Position numbers and translations under genes: made by a program. DNA of 64,000 nucleotides. Source: Firmicutes bacterium UBA7510 (lineage in GTDB: Bacteria > Bacillota > Clostridia > Tissierellales > Sedimentibacteraceae). The notes below the pieces were generated by a model. It was given only the letters and a program-made list of their open reading frames with translations, was not told the origin of the DNA and ran no database searches. Location: assembly GCA_002479485.1 (NCBI GenBank), contig DLNM01000045.1:88930-152929 (forward strand), in the 5' to 3' direction. Below, piece by piece: positions 1 through 8,578 of this stretch. Numbering within the stretch: the stretch's first letter is position 1; every line of letters begins with the position of its first letter.

Positions 1-2005
1 TTATCCCGTCCGGTATCAGACCAAATAAATTTTGAAATTTGATAACAGCTGCTTCTGTTTGTGGACCAAATATCCCATCTACAGCTATTACCGGTAAACT
101 TGGATAAGGCTTGCGTAGCTCAGTGAGAAACTCTTGCATCAAACTAACATTGCTGCCCATAGAACCAACTTGTAATGGTGAACCTGGGTACTGGAGAGAG
201 ATCGACGATTGACCTGTTACTAAAAAAAACTGCTCTACAATTTTATTCCAGGTTATCGGTCCAATAATACCATCTGGTGTCAATAAAAACTCTTGCTGAA
301 ATGCAACTACAGATATTCTTGTTCCCTCATCAAAAACGCCATTTACCGTTGTAAACGGTATACTAGTGTAAACAATTCTAATTGTATTTAGATAGCTTTC
401 CATCAACCTTACATTTGGTCCTATTGCTCCAAGGCTTAATGGCGTACCAGGATAAGCGGGAGCTCCAGAAGGAGGAATCATTGGAACAGAAGGGATTGGT
501 GCATTTTGCTTAATACCTCTATAAACTTCATATAACATATTCCAGGTACTAACACCTACAACGCCATCTTGAACCAATCCAAATGTTTTCTGGAACTCAA
601 TTACAGCATTTTTTGTATTAGGACCAAATTCACTATCCTTTATAACTGTTGGAACAGTTGAGTAAAAAGGCGAGATATAATTAATAATAAATTGCAATTC
701 AACAACGTTGGAACCAGTTGATCCATAGGATAAAACTACATCAGGTGGATTTAAGCCAATACCTATTCTTACACCTTCACTGTCAAGTTCTGCTAGGCGA
801 ATTACACCTACATAAGTAAACGAAATTTTATTCCATGTACCTCTTCCAATAACACCGTCCGCCGTAAGATTAAATGAATTTTGAAATGTCCTGACTGCAT
901 TCTCTGTTTCTGTACCAAAGTATCCATTTGGATTAGGGATTATTGGAATTAAAGGAAAATTAACACGGATTCGATTTAAGAAATTCTGCATCCTTAATAC
1001 AGGTCCACCTTCACTGCCTACACTAAGTTCGTAACCGGGATAACTCTCAGTTATTCCAGTAATATTGTCACTAGCCACAAGCTCTATATCATTAGGATAA
1101 TAGTACTGAAGAATTTGTAATGGATCTAAACCCTGATTTGCTAATGAGACTGTCCCCCACTGGGATAGTCCATTGCATGTTACTGTGGTTCCATTGCAAT
1201 ACTGAGTAAAAAATGGGTTTTTAAAACCAATACGCCGTGCATATACGTTAAAAATATTATCAACTATTTCACTGATGTTTTGAAAAATTTGACCTCCATC
1301 AACATAACTCTGATCATATGCAGTAGAATTTGTTATATCAAAATTAAAACCTCTGCTTCTATACCATTCAGTATATACCCTGTTAATCGCAAAAGTTACA
1401 ATAACGTGTATATTAGCAACAAGTGAATTATACGGCCAAGTAGAATAAATTTCGTGGGAGGCTACATTCTTAATATAATCACTAAACTCTACCCTGACAT
1501 TTCTAGCTGCTGCATTGGTAGGTAAGCCTAAATGAACTGTTATGTAGTCTGGAATTATAACAGGCTTTAGAGCTATGATCTCATTCGATCCTATTTGTTG
1601 ATTTTCAGTAGGCTCAAGAAGGCTATTTGGTGGGATATAAATATCTTCCTCTTCCGGTAACTCCTGAATAGTGACAGGAAGTTCAGTTTGTAATGGATGT
1701 AATGATACTGGAAGTATGGTAATTTGTGTATCCATAATTTGTACACCATGAATACGCTTAGTATAAAAGCCATCCGCATAAACATCAACATCATAAGTTG
1801 AATATGCAGGATAAGGATAGTTTTGATTCATAGAATACATTCTATTAGGAGCAAATAACGGGATATAATAAGTATTGCCATTTAAATCAGTATAAGTTTG
1901 ATAATAAATTTCACCGCTTGAACTTTTTATAGTGACCTGTGCATTGCCTATCGGTAATGTTTTATCACCTGTATAAACTTGAATCTTTAAATAACCTGTC
2001 TCCAT
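1..2005 (-). CDS. SpoIID/LytB-like protein with tandem peptidoglycan-binding domains (3' end outside window)
   Basis: The reading frame runs leftward from an ATG at 2005 with no stop before base 1, so at least 668 residues are present and the C-terminus is missing. Residues ~1-95 look like a carboxypeptidase-regulatory/beta-sandwich domain (METGYLKIQVYTGDKTLPIG). Residues ~150-320 match the SpoIID/LytB fold, ending in the hallmark NGLSQWGTVSLANQG and then ILQYYYP. Four PG_binding_1 repeats follow, each opening with a YPGxxLxxGSxGxN-like motif near residues 322, 422, 518 and 607, and each containing DGxxGxxTxxAVxxFQ. Proteins of this type act on spore or vegetative peptidoglycan in Clostridia. 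No signal peptide is seen, which fits a forespore or mother-cell product. An AGGTGATTAA stretch precedes the ATG. The family call is firm. The exact substrate is not known. Confidence 0.85.
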   Translation of the reverse strand, partial: METGYLKIQVYTGDKTLPIGNAQVTIKSSSGEIYYQTYTDLNGNTYYIPLFAPNRMYSMNQNYPYPAYSTYDVDVYADGFYTKRIHGVQIMDTQITILPVSLHPLQTELPVTIQELPEEEDIYIPPNSLLEPTENQQIGSNEIIALKPVIIPDYITVHLGLPTNAAARNVRVEFSDYIKNVASHEIYSTWPYNSLVANIHVIVTFAINRVYTEWYRSRGFNFDITNSTAYDQSYVDGGQIFQNISEIVDNIFNVYARRIGFKNPFFTQYCNGTTVTCNGLSQWGTVSLANQGLDPLQILQYYYPNDIELVASDNITGITESYPGYELSVGSEGGPVLRMQNFLNRIRVNFPLIPIIPNPNGYFGTETENAVRTFQNSFNLTADGVIGRGTWNKISFTYVGVIRLAELDSEGVRIGIGLNPPDVVLSYGSTGSNVVELQFIINYISPFYSTVPTVIKDSEFGPNTKNAVIEFQKTFGLVQDGVVGVSTWNMLYEVYRGIKQNAPIPSVPMIPPSGAPAYPGTPLSLGAIGPNVRLMESYLNTIRIVYTSIPFTTVNGVFDEGTRISVVAFQQEFLLTPDGIIGPITWNKIVEQFFLVTGQSSISLQYPGSPLQVGSMGSNVSLMQEFLTELRKPYPSLPVIAVDGIFGPQTEAAVIKFQNLFGLIPDGI

Positions 2006-2117
2006 TTAATCACCTTTTTTATTTTAGATTATGTATTTTACATAATAATGTTACTCCCAATGAAAACTACTGCAAGACTCTAAAAGTAATAGAATCAATG
2101 ACTGTTTATTAAATTAG

Positions 2118-2630
2118 TCAACTAATTAATTTTATTTTTATAAGATAATTAGTGAATTTTCTAAGGCAAATATTCCATATGCTCGCGTAAACAAGAGAAA
2201 ATGAGAAAAAAATTAGGAAAATTAAAGGAATTGATAATGTGCTGGAGAAGTCTACAAATGCTGAGATACCTACTATATAAGTTAAAAACATCATTCCAAA
2301 AGTTAATGCTATGCTTGAAAATAATATAGAAATTAGTATTCCCTTTCTATAAAGTAAAGTTCCGATAAAAATACCTAGTAGACCAGTTGTAAAAAGCAGG
2401 ATTATTGTCTCCTGCACATTAACTAAAACAAGAATTAATGCAGAGGAAAAAAACACAGCAAAACCAAGAGAAATACAAGAAACAGCAGCTATCGCAATTG
2501 GTAGGGTGCTTAATGGACTTAAGACCAATCCAATTGTGGGTAAAAATACAGGTGCTGATTGAAATAGCACAGCTATTGCTGTTAATATTCCTCCGATACA
2601 AATAAATCTGCCTATGTTCATTTTTTTCAA
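2118..2630 (-). CDS. Small integral membrane protein, five to six predicted helices
   Basis: A reading frame of about 170 residues, almost entirely hydrophobic, with segments such as FICIGGILTAIAVLFQSAP and IIFLIFF-like stretches. I place the start at the TTG at 2630, because GGAGG lies eight bases upstream. The ATG at 2645 that begins the longest frame is part of that ribosome site (ATGGAGG) and is too early. The size and helix pattern resemble small S-component-like or YybS-like membrane proteins, but no signature motif is visible, so no substrate is proposed. It stands alone between the SpoIID-like gene and the LysM-SleB gene, all on the minus strand. Confidence 0.6.
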   Translation of the reverse strand: MKKMNIGRFICIGGILTAIAVLFQSAPVFLPTIGLVLSPLSTLPIAIAAVSCISLGFAVFFSSALILVLVNVQETIILLFTTGLLGIFIGTLLYRKGILISILFSSIALTFGMMFLTYIVGISAFVDFSSTLSIPLIFLIFFSFSLVYASIWNICLRKFTNYLIKIKLIS

Positions 2631-2757
2631 CTTTAAGACCTCCATTAAACAATTTCATCATATTTATAAATTGTTTTTCTTTATAATAATATGATTAAAA
2701 CTGCTCAATTAGTACAAAGAGGCTGTAGCAAAATGCACAGCCCCTAGAGGAATAAAT

Positions 2758-3525
2758 CTAATATGTAAATATCATATTGTCTATTTTTATTGAAACAGGT
2801 CTTGATAAAAGCCACTTATTTGTTGCAGTTTTATCAAAATAAAATAAGGCTCCGTTTGTAGGATCAACACCGTTTAAAGCTTCTTTTGCTGCTTTTATGG
2901 AATCAGCATCAGCTGGCTTGTTAATCCATCCATTCAACACAGGTGTAAATTGATAATAACCGTCTATTTTCTCATATATTACATCTTTGATTGTATTTTC
3001 AAATGTATCGCTCTCTACTCTGTTTAATACTACAGCTCCAACTGCAACTTTGGCATTGTACTCCTCACCTTGTGCCTCAGCAGTTATTAATCTTGCAAGC
3101 AAGTCCAAATCGCTTGCAGAGTAAGATGATGCATTGTCTACTAACTCAGGCGCTGTTGAAGGCTTTACAGGTACATTTAATTTTTGGCCAATATCTAAAT
3201 AATCTGTATATATATTATTTGCACGCCTTAAAGTTTCCAATGGAATTTTGTATGATTTAGAGATTAAATATAAGCTTTCTCCTTTTTTAACCGTATGAGT
3301 AATACCAGGAACGTCTAACTTTTGTCCAATATTTAAATTGGTGGATGTCAGCTTGTTATCATTCATTATGCTTGTTATTGACGTGTTGAATATCTTGCTT
3401 ATTTTAAATAATGAGTCTCCGCTGACTGTGGTGTATGTAGCTGCATAAGCATTACTTGAAAATAAAGATATACCTGCAATCAGACTTGTAGTCAATAAAA
3501 TTGACTTTAAACTTTTAAATTTCAT
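2758..3525 (-). CDS. Secreted LysM-SleB cell wall hydrolase
   Basis: A 255-residue protein. A cleavable signal peptide covers residues 1-28 (LLTTSLIAGISLFSSNAYA). Two LysM peptidoglycan-binding modules follow at ~30-73 (YTTVSGDSLFKISKIFNTS) and ~77-119 (HTVKKGESLYLISKSYKIP). A Hydrolase_2 (SleB/CwlJ) catalytic domain spans ~140-255, with the expected LLARLITAEAQGE helix carrying the catalytic Glu and the AVVLNRV segment. Such enzymes cleave cortex or cell-wall glycan strands. The gene is preceded by AAAGGAGGATAAT and lies directly downstream of a c-di-AMP riboswitch on the same strand. That regulatory pairing is well known for wall hydrolases in Firmicutes. Confidence 0.93.
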   Translation of the reverse strand: MKFKSLKSILLTTSLIAGISLFSSNAYAATYTTVSGDSLFKISKIFNTSITSIMNDNKLTSTNLNIGQKLDVPGITHTVKKGESLYLISKSYKIPLETLRRANNIYTDYLDIGQKLNVPVKPSTAPELVDNASSYSASDLDLLARLITAEAQGEEYNAKVAVGAVVLNRVESDTFENTIKDVIYEKIDGYYQFTPVLNGWINKPADADSIKAAKEALNGVDPTNGALFYFDKTATNKWLLSRPVSIKIDNMIFTY

Positions 3526-3534
3526 ATTATCCTC

Positions 3535-3665
3535 CTTTTGCCTCCCGGGTTAGTTGACGGATTAGGGTTGAGGAACCCCGCCTTTTTAAGGCTTCACCCC
3601 GATATAAAATCCCCGGTACTTCAATTCTTGAAGATTCGGCTATTAAATATTTTAATGTAAAAGCG
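3535..3665 (-). promoter_or_regulatory. ydaO/yuaA-type cyclic di-AMP riboswitch
   Basis: Read on the minus strand, the leader holds the conserved ydaO blocks in order: AGCCGAATCTT, GTACCGGGG, TCGGGGTGAAGCC, a small AAGGC stem, GGGGTTCCTCAACCC and CCGTCAACTAACCCGGGAGG. The last block merges with the AAAAGGAGG ribosome site of the LysM-SleB gene. A CTTTT at the 5' edge could pair with AAAAG next to the GGAGG, so the P1 helix may mask translation initiation. The motif call rests on recognised consensus blocks. The translational mode is inferred. No poly-U terminator lies between the motif and the gene. Confidence 0.88.
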
Positions 3666-3882
3666 ACTGTGTTTCAATGGCAAGTCCTTGAAATTGAGGG
3701 CATATAAAACTTACAGTACAATATTTTCATTATGCTGTAAAATATGATAACAAGTGCTAGGGGATATCTATTACTGTCAAATAGTCTTGAATCAGGGCTT
3801 GTGCTCTAAGCATTTTCTTATAGAGGAATGGTATAATATGTATTGTAATATAAATATTGTTTGTATAAACAACAATAAAAAT
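3666..3882. other. Intergenic stretch, nothing coding recognised
   Basis: Between the riboswitch and the promoter of the next gene there is AT-rich sequence without a supported gene. The minus-strand promoter of the LysM-SleB transcript must lie here, but I could not choose one hexamer pair with confidence. An imperfect inverted repeat (ATTGTT...AACAAT) sits near 3855-3877, just upstream of the plus-strand promoter. Confidence 0.4.
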
Positions 3883-3911
3883 TTGTAATATTTTAATATA
3901 TATGGTAAAAT
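3883..3911 (+). promoter_or_regulatory. Putative sigma-A promoter for the guanylate-kinase-like gene
   Basis: TTGTAA at 3883 is followed after 17 bases by TAAAAT at 3906. It lies about 60 bases upstream of the GGAGG and ATG of the gene at 3973. Confidence 0.5.
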
Positions 3912-3972
3912 ATATGAAATAATAGATAAAAAATATACTTATATACGTTAATATTTTGAAGGAGGAATTTAT

Positions 3973-4500
3973 ATGATATTATTATTAATTGGGCCTTCAG
4001 GTTCTGGCAAAAAGTCTTTTAAATCATCTTGCAAGGATTATGGTATAAGAGTTATTAAATCATGTACAACAAAACCAAAAGTAGAAGAAGATGATGAAGA
4101 TGCTTATAAATTTCTTACAGATGAGCAATTTGACAAACTTATTAATGACGACGAGTTACTGGAATGGGTAGTATATAATAACCACAAATATGGCACTTTG
4201 AGAAACGATTTTACGAAAAATTGTGTAACCATTGTTGATAAAGATGCAATATATAAGCTATTAAAAGTCTATGCTGGAAAAGTTTTTGTTATATATTTCG
4301 ATGTTTCAGAAGATGAGTGCAGAAAAAGATGTTTAGAAAGAGGAGAAGATCCTGCAACTGTAGAAGAAAAGATTCAGAATGATAAAAATAGATTAAAATG
4401 CTTTGATAAGAGCTTAGCAAATATGATAATTCGTGATGAAGATTTACATAGATTTAACAGTATAATAAAAGAAAATATAGGAAAATGGGTAGTAAGATAG
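3973..4500 (+). CDS. Guanylate-kinase-like P-loop protein
   Basis: A 175-residue protein beginning MILLLIGPSGSGKKS, a canonical P-loop at residues 7-15. It continues with SCTTKPK, in the place of the Gmk GMP-binding TTRxPR motif, then a divergent YKFLTDEQFDKL and YGTLRNDF region. It is shorter than housekeeping Gmk (about 190-205 residues), and the usual Arg of TTR is replaced by Lys. I therefore call it guanylate-kinase-like and not gmk. It may phosphorylate another nucleotide or serve a regulatory role. GGAGGAATTTAT precedes the ATG. It is monocistronic, with its own promoter upstream and a bidirectional terminator downstream. Confidence 0.75.
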   Translation: MILLLIGPSGSGKKSFKSSCKDYGIRVIKSCTTKPKVEEDDEDAYKFLTDEQFDKLINDDELLEWVVYNNHKYGTLRNDFTKNCVTIVDKDAIYKLLKVYAGKVFVIYFDVSEDECRKRCLERGEDPATVEEKIQNDKNRLKCFDKSLANMIIRDEDLHRFNSIIKENIGKWVVR

Positions 4501-4506
4501 CTTATA

Positions 4507-4555
4507 AAAAACCTCCAATGAGAATAGAAATTATTCCTATTAGAGGTTTTTTGTA
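4507..4555. terminator. Bidirectional rho-independent terminator
   Basis: AAAAAACCTC pairs with GAGGTTTTTT around an AT-rich inner stem. There are T runs on both strands, serving the guanylate-kinase-like gene (+) and the convergent GH3 gene (-). Confidence 0.85.
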
Positions 4556-4566
4556 GAAGATATATT

Positions 4567-6282
4567 TTAATTAATACTTAGGACTTTATCCTTTTCAAAG
4601 AAAATATTTACTCTATCAGTAAAGAATTTTTTCTTTTCTAATGAATCAATTATAAATAAAGGTTTTATTTGTGATGCAACCATTCCCTCGGACACTAATT
4701 TTTCTCTGTATTGTTCATAAGTATCTTTTTTTAATACTTTTATTATTAAAGGTGATATTTTTTCGCTAGAAACTAAAATGTCATACACATAATTTTCCTT
4801 ACCTAATGCGGTATTTAATTCTTCAGCAAACTTGTCAACTAAATCTAGTGTTTCATTATCTAGAAACTCTATGAAAAAAACGTATTTCATTACATGTGAG
4901 CTTATATCAGAACATGCGCTAAATCCAACAACCGGCATGTCCAAGCTTTTAGAAACATTATTAACAGCATTTTGAAGCATAATTTCAGTTGTTTTTTCTC
5001 CAAATAAATCTATATCGTTGTTCATACGACGTGAAAATGATATTAAAGGACAGGAATTGTACATATTTGAAACCTGAATTATATCCTTCATTTTATAGCG
5101 ATAAAATCCAGATAAATTTGTAACAATAACCTCATACTGCTCGCCAGGACGTAGCTGTGAAATAGTTAATGTCTTTGAATAATCATTTTCGTCTAAAGGT
5201 AAAAATTCATAAAAGCCTGCCTCTGGTAACAGTATTGAATCGAATGAATTAAAGCCTACAGGTATAGAAAAGGTACATTCAGAAGAAACATATCCCACAA
5301 AATAATACGAAGTTGATTCACTTAAGTATGATTTAAGCTGTTTTGTTTTATCTGCAAATAATCCACTACCTATGGTTACGACAAAGTTTATATTTTTCCA
5401 AGTATGTTTTACAAAATCAGCTTCATGATTCATAAATATACTTCTTAGTTCTTTTGCTCGTTCTATGTCAGGTACAAGTTCATTTTCTAATTCTTCACGA
5501 AGCTTTTTTGGAATAGAAATTGAGCTATTTATTTTACCTGTAGCTATATCGTCAATTAGCAAGCTCCAATTTCTTTTTATATAATTAAACAATTCAATAA
5601 TATATGTAACATAAGGTGATATGATACCACTCATATCTTTTTCCATCAAAGCATAACGTGCATGTAAATACCATGTATTTATTTCTGGGTTTCCCCAATA
5701 CGCTGCTTCTGGAGATACAACCATTTTATGCTGTCCACTGGTTTCATAATAGGTGAATAGAAGAGTAGATACAGAGCTACATATCTTATTATTACCTACA
5801 GTTTTATTACAAGGCTCAATAAGCATAAGAAACTTTTCCTTTTCCCATGCATCACCTAAAAATTCATAAAATAATGATATTGGGTATGATGATGAAAGGT
5901 AAGTGTCAGCAATTACCTTTGCATTATCTGTATATGGTATTAATTTAGGCTTGCCCTTTGTACCTGATGATAAAAAATAGCGGTTAATTGGATATGCAGT
6001 TATTAAATTTTCCTCATCCCCATCAACCATTCTTTTAATATAGGGTTCATAATCCGCATATGTTGAAACTGGTACAAATTTCTTAAATGATTCTATATCT
6101 GAAATATTTGTAAAATTGTATTTTTTCCCGTACTCTGTCTTGGCATTGTCTTGAAGAATTTTATAAAGTAAATCTTCATTAACTTTACCGGCAGATTTAG
6201 AAATGTAATTTAGTTTCTGTCTTGCTGCGTTTCCTTGTTGTGATAATTCCCTATATAGTTTTGTAACTTCTGAATTAACCAT
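4567..6282 (-). CDS. GH3-family acyl-adenylase/amide synthetase-like protein
   Basis: About 571 residues from the ATG at 6282, which sits nine bases after AAAGGAG. Two further in-frame ATGs upstream (6288 and 6339) are too close to or before that site. The three GH3 nucleotide-binding blocks are present: FLSSGTKGKPKLIPYT, then VGYVSSECTF, then YRYKMKDII (usually YRYxxGD, so the Gly is replaced here). Plant GH3 enzymes (for example JAR1) adenylate a carboxylic acid and join it to an amino acid. The roles of bacterial members are mostly unassigned. No partner gene lies beside it, since the next gene, pepF, has its own terminator. Acid and amine substrates cannot be inferred. Confidence 0.85.
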   Translation of the reverse strand: MVNSEVTKLYRELSQQGNAARQKLNYISKSAGKVNEDLLYKILQDNAKTEYGKKYNFTNISDIESFKKFVPVSTYADYEPYIKRMVDGDEENLITAYPINRYFLSSGTKGKPKLIPYTDNAKVIADTYLSSSYPISLFYEFLGDAWEKEKFLMLIEPCNKTVGNNKICSSVSTLLFTYYETSGQHKMVVSPEAAYWGNPEINTWYLHARYALMEKDMSGIISPYVTYIIELFNYIKRNWSLLIDDIATGKINSSISIPKKLREELENELVPDIERAKELRSIFMNHEADFVKHTWKNINFVVTIGSGLFADKTKQLKSYLSESTSYYFVGYVSSECTFSIPVGFNSFDSILLPEAGFYEFLPLDENDYSKTLTISQLRPGEQYEVIVTNLSGFYRYKMKDIIQVSNMYNSCPLISFSRRMNNDIDLFGEKTTEIMLQNAVNNVSKSLDMPVVGFSACSDISSHVMKYVFFIEFLDNETLDLVDKFAEELNTALGKENYVYDILVSSEKISPLIIKVLKKDTYEQYREKLVSEGMVASQIKPLFIIDSLEKKKFFTDRVNIFFEKDKVLSIN

Positions 6283-6403
6283 TTTCATTTTCTCCTTTAA
6301 TTGTTTTAGAATCCTACTTAAATTACTACATTTTACCATAATGTGCTATTGAATAATAGAGAATTATAGTTCACATTGTTTGAAAAACGTTAAAAATGCA
6401 ATA

Positions 6404-6441
6404 AAAAGGCACATACATTTTTGTAAATGTATATGCCTTAA
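6404..6441 (-). terminator. Terminator of pepF
   Basis: On the minus strand AAGGCATATACATTT pairs with AAATGTATGTGCCTT and is followed by a TTTTTAT tract. Confidence 0.85.
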
Positions 6442-6463
6442 AATTTTTATAGGTATAAAATTA

Positions 6464-8227
6464 TTACTTTTTATTAACTAATTCTACAAATATATCTATT
6501 TGTTTAGCAAAAGATTCAAGACCTTTTTTCCAGAATTCTTTATCAGTTAAATCAATATCAGCAATTTTAGCTACATCCTCTACATTCATAATTGTTGTAG
6601 CATTAAGTAATTTTTTGTATTTTGGTACGAATGCTTCTCCCTCTTCTTGGTACTTAGCATACAATCCTCTTGCAAACAGTCCTCCAAATGCATATGGGAA
6701 GTTATAAAAGCTTAAATTAGAACTATAGTAGTGACCCTTACATGCCCACATATATGGATGTAGCATATTGTTATCAAGTCCATCACCATAAGCTTCTTTT
6801 TGAGCATTTAGCATTATTTCACAAAGATTATCAGGGAACATAAAGTTATCGCTTCTATTTTCAAACACAGCAGTTTCAAATAAATATCTGGAATAAATAT
6901 CGCATATAATTTGAGTAGCATCTTGCAACTGGCTTTCAACTAATGCAAGTTTAATATCATCATTTTCAGCAGAAGATATTGCAGCATTCATTATGATGTT
7001 TTCATTAAATGTTGATGCAGTCTCTGCTACAGGCATTGAATACTCTGTATTCAAGATTTTATTATCTACTATATTTAAATTATGATATGCATGACCTAAT
7101 TCATGTGCCATTGTCACAATATCACCAAAATTCCCATCAAAGTTAGTTAAAACTCTACTTTCCTTTATTGGGTGTATACCAGCACAAAAAGCTCCGCCAA
7201 CCTTGCCTTCTCTTGGATAAAAGTCAATCCATTCTTCATCGTATGCACGATTAACCATTTCAGCAAGATCCGGTGCAAAACCTTTAAATAAATTAACTAA
7301 ATATTCTTTAGAATCTTCTATAGTATATTTTTTGTTGTTATTGCCCATAGGTGCAAACATATCATACCATGGTAGACCATCTTTATAGCCAAGCGTTTCC
7401 CCCTTAACCTTTAGATATTGGTGGAATTTAGGTAAATATTCCTTCATTGCCTCTATTAAGGCATCTAAAGTTTCGCGCTTCATACGAGCATTATGTAAAG
7501 TTTGAGCAAGAGGTGATTCGAATCCTCTTAATTTACACTCATTTATTACCTGCAATTTAATGTTGTTTAAAGAAAATGCTATCGCATCTTTGATTTTTTC
7601 ATAGCAAGCAAGCTCTGCTTCATATGCTTCCTTTCTTACTGCTGGATCAGCATCATAAGCAAGATTTCTAATTGAAGATAAATTGGTTTTTTCACCCTTA
7701 TAATCTACTTGAACAGAAGATGTTAAGTATGATTGAAGATCTGACCATGCACTTCCACCGCTTATATCAAATTTTGATATTACTTCTTCAACCTGATCGT
7801 TTAAAACATACTTGTTATCTTCAACTATTAAATTAAGAAAATATTCATATTCTTTTAAAAGTGAGTTAGAATTAATTATTTCGTCAAGATTTTTTATATT
7901 TGCTATGTATTTTTTTAATATTGTTAATGGTTTTGTAGTACTACTTGCTTTGTCACTTAATCTACCAAGATAAGATGCACTATCTGCATCCTTAGTATTT
8001 ACTGATTGCTTTAAACTAGCAAAATTAAATAACTTAGTAAAAAGCTTTTCTTGTTCTTCATGTATCTCAATTGCTTTTAGTAAATTATTTGATGCTTCAT
8101 TTTTTTCTAAATCATTTACAAAATTGTTCATTTCACTAATAGATGCATCAACTTTGCTTAAATCTTCAATGAACTTAGGATCATCGTATCCTGTGTAAAG
8201 TTTGTCTAAAGACCATACAGAATTCAT
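6464..8227 (-). CDS. pepF: Oligoendopeptidase F (M3B metallopeptidase)
   Basis: A 587-residue cytosolic zinc peptidase with the M3 catalytic motif TMAHELGHAYHN, in which HExxH binds zinc. The downstream SMPVAETASTFNE segment carries the third ligand Glu. Length and domain order match PepF (about 600 residues): an N-terminal helical region, an M3B N-domain, then a catalytic C-domain. It hydrolyses peptides of roughly 7-17 residues. AAGGAGAATAAT precedes the ATG at 8227. A promoter is visible upstream and a terminator downstream, so it is probably monocistronic. A distant second M3 enzyme lies at 38004. Confidence 0.93.
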   Translation of the reverse strand: MNSVWSLDKLYTGYDDPKFIEDLSKVDASISEMNNFVNDLEKNEASNNLLKAIEIHEEQEKLFTKLFNFASLKQSVNTKDADSASYLGRLSDKASSTTKPLTILKKYIANIKNLDEIINSNSLLKEYEYFLNLIVEDNKYVLNDQVEEVISKFDISGGSAWSDLQSYLTSSVQVDYKGEKTNLSSIRNLAYDADPAVRKEAYEAELACYEKIKDAIAFSLNNIKLQVINECKLRGFESPLAQTLHNARMKRETLDALIEAMKEYLPKFHQYLKVKGETLGYKDGLPWYDMFAPMGNNNKKYTIEDSKEYLVNLFKGFAPDLAEMVNRAYDEEWIDFYPREGKVGGAFCAGIHPIKESRVLTNFDGNFGDIVTMAHELGHAYHNLNIVDNKILNTEYSMPVAETASTFNENIIMNAAISSAENDDIKLALVESQLQDATQIICDIYSRYLFETAVFENRSDNFMFPDNLCEIMLNAQKEAYGDGLDNNMLHPYMWACKGHYYSSNLSFYNFPYAFGGLFARGLYAKYQEEGEAFVPKYKKLLNATTIMNVEDVAKIADIDLTDKEFWKKGLESFAKQIDIFVELVNKK

Positions 8228-8323
8228 ATTATTCTCCTTTTTAAATGTATTTTAATGCTAAATAAGGTGTGTTTGAAATTAAATTATAAAATCTTAGATA
8301 ACGTTGTCCTTATTGCATGATAC

Positions 8324-8353
8324 ATTGTAGCACATAATAAAATAAAATTCAAT
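8324..8353 (-). promoter_or_regulatory. Putative pepF promoter
   Basis: On the minus strand TTGAAT and TACAAT are separated by 18 bases, about 100 bases upstream of the pepF start. Confidence 0.5.
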
Positions 8354-8521
8354 GTAACATGCTCGAATTGTATGTTTTTATGCTTTAAATTTTTTATTAT
8401 CTTTAAAATGCTGGGCTTGAGGTAGCGGAGTAAATGATCATAAGGTGAAAATAATTGAGATGAAAGATCAAGAAGAACTGTTATAGCATAGTAGCTGCAC
8501 GTAAATTATAATTTGACAAAT

Positions 8522-8560
8522 AAAATAAGGCTTGATTATTTCTAATTAAGCCTTATTTAT
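8522..8560 (-). terminator. Terminator of the alpha/beta hydrolase gene
   Basis: AATAAGGCTT...AAGCCTTATT forms the stem, with T-rich flanks on the minus strand just past the hydrolase stop. Confidence 0.75.
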
Positions 8561-8578
8561 TTGTCTTTAATCACTAGA

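Larger units (their letters stand above)
8228..8578. other. Intergenic region with pepF promoter and hydrolase terminator
   Basis: The 351 bases between pepF and the next minus-strand gene hold the pepF promoter (8324-8353) and the terminator at 8522-8560. In between, 8400-8500 is somewhat richer in G. Short fragments read as NAGLEVAE-stop and MKDQEELL-stop, but there is no ribosome site or extended frame, so I see no gene. Confidence 0.4.

Noticed and set aside
2991..3260. An 89-codon plus-strand frame inside the LysM-SleB gene
   Set aside because: A shadow of the hydrolase gene, low-complexity Leu/Gln product, no ribosome site.
8400..8500. Possible gene remnant in the pepF-hydrolase gap
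   Set aside because: Only scraps of eight to nine codons between stops, with no ribosome site and no recognisable domain.
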